From positions 1 through 27,879 of the forward strand of contig CAZXCG010000021.1 in the NCBI GenBank assembly GCA_964639205.1: a DNA stretch of 27,879 nucleotides, read 5' to 3'. The stretch comes from CAZXCG01 sp964639205 (GTDB lineage Bacteria; Bacillota; Clostridia; Oscillospirales; Acutalibacteraceae). The translations under genes were made by a program, and so were the position numbers. Positions 21,073 through 27,879 of this stretch are shown here, in pieces. The notes beneath the pieces were generated by a model that saw only the letters and a list, made by a program, of their open reading frames with translations, had not been told where the DNA came from and made no database searches. Every line of letters starts with the position of its first letter. Position 1 is the stretch's first letter.

Positions 21073-23403
21073 ATGATTACCAAAATTATTAAAAGAGACG
21101 GACGTTCGGTAGACTTTAACATTAAAAAAATAGCCGACGCAATTTTCAAAGCCGCACAGGCGATCGGCGGCACCGATTACGAGGCTGCAAACGAGCTTGC
21201 CGTCAAGGTGTGCAATTATATAGAGCAGGAGGAGCATATTTCCGAGCCTACGGTTGAACACGTTCAGGATGTAGTCGAGCGCACGCTTATTAAGAACGGT
21301 CACGCCAGAACCGCAAAGGAATATATTCTTTACCGCAGCGAACGCACGCGCATGCGCGAGATGAACACCAAGCTGATGAAAACATACGCGGATTTAACCT
21401 TTAAACCGGCAAGGGATAACGACGTTAAGCGTGAAAACGCCAATATAGACGGCGACACGGCAATGGGCACAATGCTTAAATACGGCTCGGAGGGCGCAAA
21501 GCAGTTCTACGAAATGTATATACTCAACCCCAAGCATGCAAAAGCGCACCGCGACGGCGATATACACATTCATGATCTGGACTTCCTCACTCTTACCACC
21601 ACCTGCTGCCAAATTGACCTTATAAAGCTGTTTGACGGGGGCTTCTGTACAGGTCATGGTTATCTGCGCGAGCCTAACGACATTTCCTCTTATTCGGCGC
21701 TTGCATGTATTGCAATTCAGTCAAACCAAAACGATCAGCACGGCGGGCAGAGCGTTCCCAATTTTGATTACGCCATGGCAAAAGGAGTAGCAAAGACCTA
21801 CCGCCGCGTTTACCGTCAGAATCTTGCGCGCGCCATCGAGCTGCTCACAGACGAGAAGGACGCCGTGCAGACCGGAAAAGAAATTTGCGACGCCGCAGAG
21901 GCAGCGTCGGGTTCAACCCCCAAAATTGAAGACGGGGAAAAATATATGGCGGAGGAAATAAAGCTTCTTACCGAAAAATACGGTGAAAAGCTCGCCGGCA
22001 AAATGCAGCGCTTTGCATATAATCACGCCGAATCCGAAACCGACCGCGCCTGCTATCAGGCTATGGAGGCGCTGGTGCATAACCTCAACACCATGCACAG
22101 CCGCGCCGGCGCTCAGATTCCGTTCAGCTCCTTAAACTACGGGACAGACACAAGCCCCGAGGGCAGAATGGTCATAAAAAATGTATTGCTTGCTACCGAG
22201 GCCGGGCTCGGCAACGGCGAAACCCCGATTTTCCCGATTCATATTTTCAAGGTTAAAGAGGGAGTAAACTATAATCCCGGCGAGCCGAACTACGACCTTT
22301 TCAAGCTTGCCTGCCGCGTTTCCGCAAAGAGGCTGTTCCCCAACTTCTCTTTCCTTGACGCGCCGTTTAACCTGCAATATTACAAGCCCGGTCATCCCGA
22401 AACGGAGTGCGCCTACATGGGCTGCCGCACCCGCGTAATAGCAAACGTACACGACAAATCGCGCGAAATTGTAAACGGCAGGGGCAACCTCAGCTTTACT
22501 TCAATCAATTTGCCCAGACTTGCAATTCTTTCCCATGGCAACGTAGATTTCTTCTTTGAACAGCTCGACCGTATGATCGATCTTGTCATAGATCAGCTTT
22601 TGGAGCGCTTTGAAATTCAGTGCCAGAAGCTTGTAAGGAATTACCCGTTCCTTATGGGTCAGGGCGTTTGGATAGACAGTGAAAACCTCGGTCCGGACGA
22701 CAGCGTCCGTGAGGTTTTAAAGCATGGTACCCTGACCTGCGGGTTTATAGGGCTTGCGGAGTGCCTCAAGTCGCTTACCGGCAAGCACCACGGCGAAAGC
22801 CCCGAGTCACAGCAGCTCGGGCTTGAAATAGTCGGCTATATGCGCAAGCGTATGAATGAAGCGTGCGATAAATACAACCTCAACTTTTCTCTTATTGCAA
22901 CTCCGGCGGAGGGTCTTTCCGGGCGCTTTGTCAACATAGATAAAGAGCGTTTCGGCTCCATAGAGGGCGTTACGGATCGCGAGTATTACACCAACTCCTT
23001 CCACATTCCGGTTTACTACAATATTTCCGCGTTTGAAAAAATCAGGCTCGAAGCGCCCTACCATAATCTTACAAACGGCGGGCATATTTCCTACATTGAG
23101 CTCGACGGCGACCCCTGTGAAAATCTGGAGGCGTTCGAGCAGGTTATCCGCTATATGAAAGAGTGCGGAATAGGCTACGGCTCCATTAACCACCCCGTAG
23201 ACCGCGACCCCGTGTGCGGTTTCAACGGCATCATAGGCGATGTTTGCCCCAAGTGCGGCAGACATGAAGAAGACGAGTCCGTCGGCTTTGAGCGTATCCG
23301 CCGCATCACGGGCTACCTTGTAGGAACTCTGGATCGTTTCAACAACGCTAAGCGCGCCGAGGTTGAAGACAGAGTCAAGCACAGCGTTATGACGCAGGAA
23401 TAA
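21073..23403 (+). CDS. nrdD: Anaerobic (class III) ribonucleoside-triphosphate reductase
   Basis: NrdD reduces ribonucleoside triphosphates to deoxy forms for DNA synthesis under anaerobic conditions, using a glycyl radical. The 776-residue protein has an N-terminal ATP-cone (MITKIIKRDGRSVDFNIKKI, to about residue 95), active-site cysteines in LTTTCCQIDL and ETECAYMGCRTRV, a zinc site ending VCPKCG, and the glycyl-radical segment RRITGYLVGTLDRFNNAK with Gly near 747. The ATG at 21073 is preceded by AAGGG seven bases upstream; an in-frame GTG at 21037 lacks an SD. The gene is expected to be repressed by NrdR. nrdG follows after 16 bases. Confidence 0.96.
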   Translation: MITKIIKRDGRSVDFNIKKIADAIFKAAQAIGGTDYEAANELAVKVCNYIEQEEHISEPTVEHVQDVVERTLIKNGHARTAKEYILYRSERTRMREMNTKLMKTYADLTFKPARDNDVKRENANIDGDTAMGTMLKYGSEGAKQFYEMYILNPKHAKAHRDGDIHIHDLDFLTLTTTCCQIDLIKLFDGGFCTGHGYLREPNDISSYSALACIAIQSNQNDQHGGQSVPNFDYAMAKGVAKTYRRVYRQNLARAIELLTDEKDAVQTGKEICDAAEAASGSTPKIEDGEKYMAEEIKLLTEKYGEKLAGKMQRFAYNHAESETDRACYQAMEALVHNLNTMHSRAGAQIPFSSLNYGTDTSPEGRMVIKNVLLATEAGLGNGETPIFPIHIFKVKEGVNYNPGEPNYDLFKLACRVSAKRLFPNFSFLDAPFNLQYYKPGHPETECAYMGCRTRVIANVHDKSREIVNGRGNLSFTSINLPRLAILSHGNVDFFFEQLDRMIDLVIDQLLERFEIQCQKLVRNYPFLMGQGVWIDSENLGPDDSVREVLKHGTLTCGFIGLAECLKSLTGKHHGESPESQQLGLEIVGYMRKRMNEACDKYNLNFSLIATPAEGLSGRFVNIDKERFGSIEGVTDREYYTNSFHIPVYYNISAFEKIRLEAPYHNLTNGGHISYIELDGDPCENLEAFEQVIRYMKECGIGYGSINHPVDRDPVCGFNGIIGDVCPKCGRHEEDESVGFERIRRITGYLVGTLDRFNNAKRAEVEDRVKHSVMTQE

Positions 23404-23419
23404 TTTTTGAGGATGTTTT

Positions 23420-23929
23420 ATGAATAAACTAAGGCTTGCGGGAGTTATAAACGAATCTATCGTAGACGGTCCCGGAATCCGTATGACTGTTTTTGTGCAG
23501 GGCTGCCCGCATCATTGCAAGGGCTGCCACAACGAGCAAACCTGGAGCTTTGAAGGAGGCTACGAACGCACCGTCGAAAGCATTGTTGAAACAGCGGTAA
23601 AAAATCCGCTGCTCAAAGGGCTTACTCTTTCGGGCGGCGAGCCGTTTTGTCAGGCGCAGGCGCTTTCGGAGCTTGCAAGGCTCGCGCACGGAAACGGACT
23701 TGATATTTTTACCTACTCCGGCTATACTTTTGAAGAGCTGCTCGCCGGCTTTCCGGAGCACCCCGAATGGAAAGCTCTGCTCGAACAAAGCGACTTCCTT
23801 GTAGACGGTCGTTTTGTGCTTGAGCAAAAAAGTCTTATGCTCCACTTTCGCGGAAGCAAAAACCAGCGCGTGCTGGATGTTAAAAAATCTCTGGAGCAAA
23901 GCAGGGCGGTTCTTTCCGAATATAATTAA
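23420..23929 (+). CDS. nrdG: Anaerobic ribonucleotide reductase activating protein (radical SAM)
   Basis: NrdG uses S-adenosylmethionine and a [4Fe-4S] cluster to generate the glycyl radical on NrdD. The 169-residue protein has the radical SAM cluster motif CPHHCKGC (Cys29, Cys33, Cys36) after VDGPGIRMTVFVQG, and the SAM-binding GLTLSGGEPF (about 68-77). Length and order fit the NrdG subgroup of short radical SAM activases. SD TGAGGAT precedes the ATG. It is co-transcribed with nrdD. A large structured segment begins two bases after its stop codon. Confidence 0.96.
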   Translation: MNKLRLAGVINESIVDGPGIRMTVFVQGCPHHCKGCHNEQTWSFEGGYERTVESIVETAVKNPLLKGLTLSGGEPFCQAQALSELARLAHGNGLDIFTYSGYTFEELLAGFPEHPEWKALLEQSDFLVDGRFVLEQKSLMLHFRGSKNQRVLDVKKSLEQSRAVLSEYN

Positions 23930-23931
23930 TT

Positions 23932-24095
23932 TTGCGGCAAAGCTTCAAAACGCTTCGCGCTTATCCGTATTTTTACCCTTGTCTGAAAGCAGTCCTCTTT
24001 TTAAGCTGAAGGCGGACTGCTTTCGCTCTGTTCCGGGCAAAACCCGCCGGTTCGGCTTAAAAAGCGCATAAAAGCGCGATTTGCCGCAATTTTTT
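23932..24095 (+). ncRNA. Candidate structured RNA element after nrdG
   Basis: This 164-base non-coding segment can form several long helices. An outer 10-bp stem TTGCGGCAAA/TTTGCCGCAA (23932-23941 with 24080-24089) is followed by six T. Inside it are a 7-bp stem CGCGCTT/AAGCGCG (23956-23962 with 24072-24078), an 11-bp hairpin GAAAGCAGTCC/GGACTGCTTTC (23985-23995 with 24014-24024) and CGGG-CAAAA-CCCG (24034-24046). The hairpin loop segment CTTTTTAAGC (23997-24006) is perfectly complementary to GCTTAAAAAG (24055-24064), forming a pseudoknot or an alternative fold. I recognise no known RNA family. It may be a regulatory leader for the downstream response regulator, an elaborate terminator of nrdDG, or a palindromic mobile element. 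Confidence 0.45.
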
Positions 24096-24168
24096 GAATA
24101 CGTTCAAAATTCAGTCACATAAAAACGGTATCATCACCTTATTAAATCAGGGGCGGAGGAGGATTTTT

Positions 24169-24843
24169 ATGGCGAAAATTCTTGTAGTGGACGACGAATT
24201 CAGAATCAGAGAGCTTATAAAAAAGTACGCTGTTTTCGAGGGGCATACCATAGAAGAAGCGGTAGACGGCTTGCAGGCGATTTCCATCTGCAACCGCGAG
24301 GATTTCGATTTGATAATTATGGACGTTATGATGCCCGAGCTGGACGGCTTTTCCGCCTGCCGCGAAATACGCAAAACCAAAAACACGCCGATAATCATGC
24401 TTTCCGCAAGGGGCGAAGAATACGACCGCATTCACGGCTTCGAGCTCGGCATAGACGACTACGTCGTCAAGCCCTTTTCGCCCAAAGAGCTTATGATGCG
24501 CGTTTCCGCGGTGCTCAAGCGCAGCTCCACCCCCAAAGACGAAAAGCGCGAGGTTTTTGTTTACAAGGGTCTTTCCGTTGACTTCAGCGCGCGCATTGTC
24601 ACGGTAAACGGCAAACGTGTGGAAATGACGCCCAAGGAATACGAGCTTTTCTTCTACATGGTGCGCAATAAAGGGCTTGCTCTTTCGCGCGAAAAGCTCA
24701 TAAGCGAGGTTTGGGGCTACGACTTCTTCGGCGACGACCGCACCCTCGACACTCACATAAAGCTTCTGCGCAAAAGCCTCGGCGAATACAGCAAGTGCGT
24801 CGTTACTCTCAGAGGGGTCGGTTATCGCTTTGAAACGGATTAA
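24169..24843 (+). CDS. OmpR/PhoB-family response regulator
   Basis: The 224-residue protein has an N-terminal receiver domain with acidic pocket DDE (8-10), phosphoacceptor Asp52 (IIMDVMMPELDG) and Lys101 (VVKPFSP), and a C-terminal winged-helix DNA-binding domain (about 127-224) ending TLRGVGYRFETD. It regulates transcription after phosphorylation by the adjacent histidine kinase. The ATG at 24169 has SD GGAGGAGG seven bases upstream; upstream in-frame codons from 24094 are not preceded by a ribosome site. The target genes are not evident. Its stop codon lies three bases before the assembly gap. Confidence 0.95.
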   Translation: MAKILVVDDEFRIRELIKKYAVFEGHTIEEAVDGLQAISICNREDFDLIIMDVMMPELDGFSACREIRKTKNTPIIMLSARGEEYDRIHGFELGIDDYVVKPFSPKELMMRVSAVLKRSSTPKDEKREVFVYKGLSVDFSARIVTVNGKRVEMTPKEYELFFYMVRNKGLALSREKLISEVWGYDFFGDDRTLDTHIKLLRKSLGEYSKCVVTLRGVGYRFETD

Positions 24844-24845
24844 AA

Positions 24846-24945
24846 NNNNNNNNNNNNNNNNNNNNNNNNNNNNNNNNNNNNNNNNNNNNNNNNNNNNNNN
24901 NNNNNNNNNNNNNNNNNNNNNNNNNNNNNNNNNNNNNNNNNNNNN
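24846..24945. other. Assembly gap (100 N)
   Basis: A second run of exactly 100 N, located between the response regulator stop codon and the first readable codons of the histidine kinase. The true length is unknown. It hides the kinase start codon and its first transmembrane segment. Confidence 0.98.
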
Positions 24946-26466
24946 GTTTTTCTCGACAGCTTCTACAAATCGATTAAGCTCTCGCAGGTTAAGTCCACCG
25001 CCGACGGCATCAGCACGCTCATAAAAACCGCGCGCAACGGCGAAAGTGAAGACGCCCTTTCCGACCTTGCCGCCTTTATTATGAAGCGCAGCGATATGAC
25101 CGTTTTAATTTACGATACCACCCAGAATATTTACACCAAAATCTACCCCTCCGAAAGCGGCGGCACGGCGTATATTGCTTCTCAGGCAATAGAAGGGCAC
25201 GAGGCTTACCAGTACTACAAAAAAGCTAAGGAAAACGGCGGCTCGGTGCTCACCTTTACCGAAGGCTACGAATATTCCGGCATTACCGACCGCTCAAATT
25301 CCGAGTCAGCCGACTCCGCCCGCTATCCTTTCGGCAATTTGGCGGACAACAGCCTCGACTTGGAGCTCAGCGAATTGCAGTCGGTCATCTGCGCCGAAAT
25401 TACAACCGTCGCTTCAAACGAATATCTCATTTTAATAGAAGCGGTTGTAACCCCGGTCTCCAGCACGGTAACAACGCTGCGCCTCCAGCTTGTTATAATA
25501 AGCCTGATTATGCTCGCTCTCAGCGCGGCGCTCGCATACTTTATGTCGCGCGTTATAGCCGGCCCCATTGTCAAAATCAATAAAAACGCCAAGGAGCTTG
25601 CAAAGCAGAACTACAGCGTCAGGTTTTCCGGCGGAGGCTACCGCGAAATAAAGGAACTCAGCGACACCCTCAATTACGCGACCGTCGAGCTTTCAAAGGT
25701 TGAAAAGCTCAGGCAGGAGCTTATCGCGAACGTTTCCCACGATTTGCGCACCCCTCTTACAATGATAATCGGCTACGGCGAGGTTATACGCGACCTCCCG
25801 GGCGAAAATACGCCGGAAAATATTCAAATCATCATAGACGAGGCCGCCCACCTCAGCACCCTTGTAAACGATCTTCTCGATCTTTCCAAGCTTCAGGCGG
25901 GCGAGCTTACGCTTGAAGAAAGCGTATTTTCCCTTACAAATTCAATAAAAGACATATTCACCCGCTACTCGCGCCTTGTCGAGCAAAAGGGCTACCGCAT
26001 TTTGTTTGAAAACGACGGCGCCGCCGAAATAAAAGCCGACCCCTTAAAAATTACCCAGGTGCTTTACAACCTTATGAACAACGCCGTAAACTACGCTGGC
26101 GAAGACAAAACGGTAATAGTGCGCCAAAAGGTTGAAAACAATATTGTAAAAATCGAGGTTGAAGACCACGGCAAAGGCATAGAGGAAGAAAACCTCAAAT
26201 TCATTTGGGACAGATATTATAAGGTGGACAAATCTCACCAAAGTTCCGTCATCGGCACGGGTCTGGGGCTTTCTATAGTTAAAAACATTCTCGACTTGCA
26301 CAAGGCGCGCTACGGAGTGCAAAGCCAAATAGGCAAGGGCAGCGTTTTCTGGTTCTCTTTGCCCTGCGTTTCGTTCACAAAAGCCCCCGCGCCGCTCACC
26401 CTCTGCCTCAGCGGCTCCGGCGCGGTTACGCCGCAAAATCCCGCCGAAAGCCCCGAACAGCCGTAA
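24946..26466 (+). CDS. Sensor histidine kinase (5' end missing in gap)
   Basis: The readable 506 residues form the membrane sensor kinase that partners the preceding response regulator. The reading frame is open from the first base after the gap (VFLDSFYKSIKLSQVK), well before the first ATG at 25081, so the gene is truncated by the gap, not by mutation. Layout: an extracytoplasmic sensor region, a transmembrane helix (LQLVIISLIMLALSAALAYF), a HAMP linker, HisKA with the phospho-histidine in VSHDLRTPL, and HATPase_c with N box NLMNNAVNYAG, G1 DHGKGIEEE and G2 GTGLGLSIVKN. A proline- and alanine-rich tail of about 30 residues follows the catalytic domain. The stimulus is unknown. Confidence 0.93.
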   Translation, partial: VFLDSFYKSIKLSQVKSTADGISTLIKTARNGESEDALSDLAAFIMKRSDMTVLIYDTTQNIYTKIYPSESGGTAYIASQAIEGHEAYQYYKKAKENGGSVLTFTEGYEYSGITDRSNSESADSARYPFGNLADNSLDLELSELQSVICAEITTVASNEYLILIEAVVTPVSSTVTTLRLQLVIISLIMLALSAALAYFMSRVIAGPIVKINKNAKELAKQNYSVRFSGGGYREIKELSDTLNYATVELSKVEKLRQELIANVSHDLRTPLTMIIGYGEVIRDLPGENTPENIQIIIDEAAHLSTLVNDLLDLSKLQAGELTLEESVFSLTNSIKDIFTRYSRLVEQKGYRILFENDGAAEIKADPLKITQVLYNLMNNAVNYAGEDKTVIVRQKVENNIVKIEVEDHGKGIEEENLKFIWDRYYKVDKSHQSSVIGTGLGLSIVKNILDLHKARYGVQSQIGKGSVFWFSLPCVSFTKAPAPLTLCLSGSGAVTPQNPAESPEQP

Positions 26467-26524
26467 TTTCCCCCCAAAAAGCTTTAAATCCTTAAAATAC
26501 TGCTCAAATTTATACAAAAAAAGC

Positions 26525-26553
26525 TTGAAATTTACCCCCAAAAAGAGTAAAAT
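26525..26553 (+). promoter_or_regulatory. Promoter for the cohesin/dockerin protein gene
   Basis: TTGAAA (26525-26530) and TAAAAT (26548-26553) are separated by 17 bases in the 155-base gap after the histidine kinase gene. It suggests that the secreted protein gene is transcribed independently of the two-component system. The leader would be about 62 bases. Confidence 0.6.
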
Positions 26554-26621
26554 GTTTTCATAGGCATAACCCGCCGTATGTTCAAAATTTTTATCGAAAT
26601 ATTTTTTGCAGGAGGAACATC

Positions 26622-27794
26622 ATGAAAAAAGCTTGCTCTAAGGCAATCGCGCTTTTGCTTGCCGTTTTAATGCTTGCCTTTGCCCTTCCGTTTGCGGCCT
26701 TTGCTCAGGAGGAGGGCGCCACGGTCAACGGCGTTTCCGCCAAAATTGGCGAAACCGTAACGGTTTCCTGGGTGCTTGAAGCGCCCTGTTACATTGTCAA
26801 CGCCGAGCTTAACGTAAGCTATCCGTCGGAAATTTTAAGCCTTGTAAGCACGGAAAATTCCGTTTGCTTCCCCGTGCTTTCCAAAGCCGGGCTGGAAACA
26901 AACTATCTTGACGGCGAGGTTTACGCCGTCGCCACCAACGCCTCCGTGCTCGACAGCGATTTGTACGATTTCACCTCCGGCGCGGTGCTTTGCTCGCTGC
27001 AATTTGAGGTTGTCGCCTCCGGCGACGCCGAGGTTGCTTTGAACGCCGAGTACATCGGCGGCAAAAACCCGCTGGGCATTTCCGAAGATGAAATTGACTG
27101 CGTAGTTCAAAACACAGCTTCACAGGGCGTTTCGCTTACTCAATCCACCGCTGTCGAAGAGCCCGACTGCCTCACAATAAACGGCGATGTTACCGCCAAC
27201 ATAGGTCAATATGTGATTTACGATGTTAAAATCGAATCCTCGGCTCTCATTGTCGATATGCAGGGCTTGTTAAACTACGACCCCGAGTATTTACAGCTTG
27301 AAAACGTCCTTTTCCCGGTAATTACCAATATGGTTTCTAACACCGCCGAGTACGGTGAAGTGGATTTTGCCTTCACCCGCCCGGAAAACCCCTACAATTT
27401 CGGCACGGAGTCAATCGCCGTGCGCGCCGTTTTCAGCGTTGTTAAAAACGGCGGCACGCAGCTTTCGCACAGTATTTCGGTTTTAAGCGGTCAAAACACC
27501 GAAGATGTTGAAAACGACCTCGACCTTTTGCTTGACCCATCCACCTCAATCAAGCCTTACATAACCGTAAGCGATAATCAGCCCTTTACCTACGGCGACG
27601 TTAACTTTGACGGCGCGGTCGATTCCGCCGACGCCACCCTTGTTCTTCAGCACTATGCAAACCTCATTGTGCTCGATTCTTTGGCGCTTCTGCCCGCCAA
27701 CGTAAACGCCGACTCCAATATCGACTCCGCCGACGCTACCCTCATTCTTCAAAAATACGCCTCGTTAATAACGGCTTTCCCGGCGGAAGCGTAA
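26622..27794 (+). CDS. Secreted protein with two cohesin-like modules and a C-terminal dockerin
   Basis: The 390-residue protein starts with a signal peptide (1-28, cleavage after AFA). Two similar beta-rich modules follow, at about 32-165 and 185-315. Each begins with a (V/I)NG-x-IG segment and has a LNVSYPSEILSL or LLNYDPEYLQL motif, and they resemble cohesin folds. The C-terminal region from residue 324 is a type I dockerin with two calcium-binding repeats, DVNFDGAVDSADAT and NVNADSNIDSADAT, each followed by a LxLQxYAxLI helix. The second loop has Asn at its first position and Ser in place of the usual Gly. No catalytic domain is present. Dockerins bind cohesins, so the protein may join an extracellular complex as an adaptor. 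SD GGAGG lies six bases before the ATG. Confidence 0.82.
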   Translation: MKKACSKAIALLLAVLMLAFALPFAAFAQEEGATVNGVSAKIGETVTVSWVLEAPCYIVNAELNVSYPSEILSLVSTENSVCFPVLSKAGLETNYLDGEVYAVATNASVLDSDLYDFTSGAVLCSLQFEVVASGDAEVALNAEYIGGKNPLGISEDEIDCVVQNTASQGVSLTQSTAVEEPDCLTINGDVTANIGQYVIYDVKIESSALIVDMQGLLNYDPEYLQLENVLFPVITNMVSNTAEYGEVDFAFTRPENPYNFGTESIAVRAVFSVVKNGGTQLSHSISVLSGQNTEDVENDLDLLLDPSTSIKPYITVSDNQPFTYGDVNFDGAVDSADATLVLQHYANLIVLDSLALLPANVNADSNIDSADATLILQKYASLITAFPAEA

Positions 27795-27831
27795 TTTAAA
27801 TTTTAAATAAAACACCCCAAAACTCAAAATC

Positions 27832-27861
27832 CGGCGGCGGCAGCAGTGCCGCCGCCGTTTT
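27832..27861. terminator. Strong terminator after the dockerin protein gene
   Basis: CGGCGGCGGCA (27832-27842) pairs perfectly with TGCCGCCGCCG (27847-27857) around GCAG, followed by four T. A CAAAA/TTTTG extension across a small bulge makes it usable on both strands. Confidence 0.85.
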
Positions 27862-27879
27862 GTGCGCAAATCCGCGCCG

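Noticed and set aside
22807..23382. A 191-codon open frame antisense to nrdD
   Set aside because: It is covered by the catalytic C-terminal half of nrdD, and the translation shows no recognisable family.
23814..24071. An 85-codon frame running from nrdG into the downstream segment
   Set aside because: It is out of frame with nrdG, starts inside it, and has no supported ribosome site; the intergenic part is better explained by RNA structure.
24094..24168. Upstream extension of the response regulator
   Set aside because: The added 25 residues do not belong to the receiver domain, and the strong SD GGAGGAGG sits right before the ATG at 24169.
24142..24756. A 204-codon open frame antisense to the response regulator
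   Set aside because: It mirrors a well-conserved OmpR-family gene and has no independent motif.
1..27879. rRNA or tRNA genes, expected because of RNase M5 and the translation operon
   Set aside because: I saw no rRNA stretches and no tRNA-like T-loop and acceptor arrangement in the intergenic regions that are readable.

Overview
The window looks like a chromosomal segment of an anaerobic low-to-mid GC Firmicute, most likely a gut clostridium of the Oscillospiraceae/Ruminococcaceae type. I infer this from the gene set: class III anaerobic ribonucleotide reductase, rubrerythrin plus rubredoxin, RNase M5, the YlxR/YlxQ version of the nusA-infB operon, a DUF6465 protein, a dockerin protein, AGGAGG-type ribosome binding sites and sigma-A-like promoters. 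Two runs of exactly 100 N (11742-11841 and 24846-24945) show that it is a scaffold of joined contigs. No rRNA, tRNA, CRISPR array, transposase or prophage gene was seen.

Left part (1-6126). A glycine riboswitch with a terminator precedes an AGCS-family sodium:alanine/glycine symporter, whose N-terminus carries an unexpected lipobox-like signal. A bidirectional terminator separates it from ilvD on the minus strand, which has a sigma-A promoter and a long leader ending in a terminator-like hairpin. Next come an HD-domain protein and a class-I glutamine-amidotransferase-like (peptidase C26) hydrolase, then a roughly 500-base intergenic region built of palindromic repeats. One of these repeats has a partner upstream of the symporter, in the same orientation relative to its downstream gene.

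Minus-strand cluster (5968-11611). From one good promoter near 11660 the order is hinT, an adenine-phosphoribosyltransferase-like gene, comEC, holA, rnmV (RNase M5), rubrerythrin and a 52-residue rubredoxin. Spacing is short between most genes. It mixes nucleotide salvage, DNA uptake, replication, 5S rRNA maturation and peroxide defence.

Plus-strand housekeeping operon (12046-19637). A histone-H1-like DUF6465 gene has its own consensus promoter. It is followed by rimP-nusA-ylxR(rnpM)-ylxQ-infB-rbfA-nrnA-truB, a classic translation/ribosome-maturation operon with several overlapping start/stop junctions. Class II fructose-bisphosphate aldolase and a strong terminator follow.

Right part (20717-27879). 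nrdD-nrdG is preceded by a consensus promoter and four NrdR-box-like palindromes in two pairs, each pair spaced exactly 32 bp. Directly after nrdG lies a 164-base segment able to form several long helices, including a possible 10-bp pseudoknot, ending in a T tract. It is the best candidate for an undescribed element here. A response regulator and a histidine kinase (5' end lost in the gap) follow, then a secreted protein with two cohesin-like modules and a C-terminal dockerin, closed by a strong terminator.
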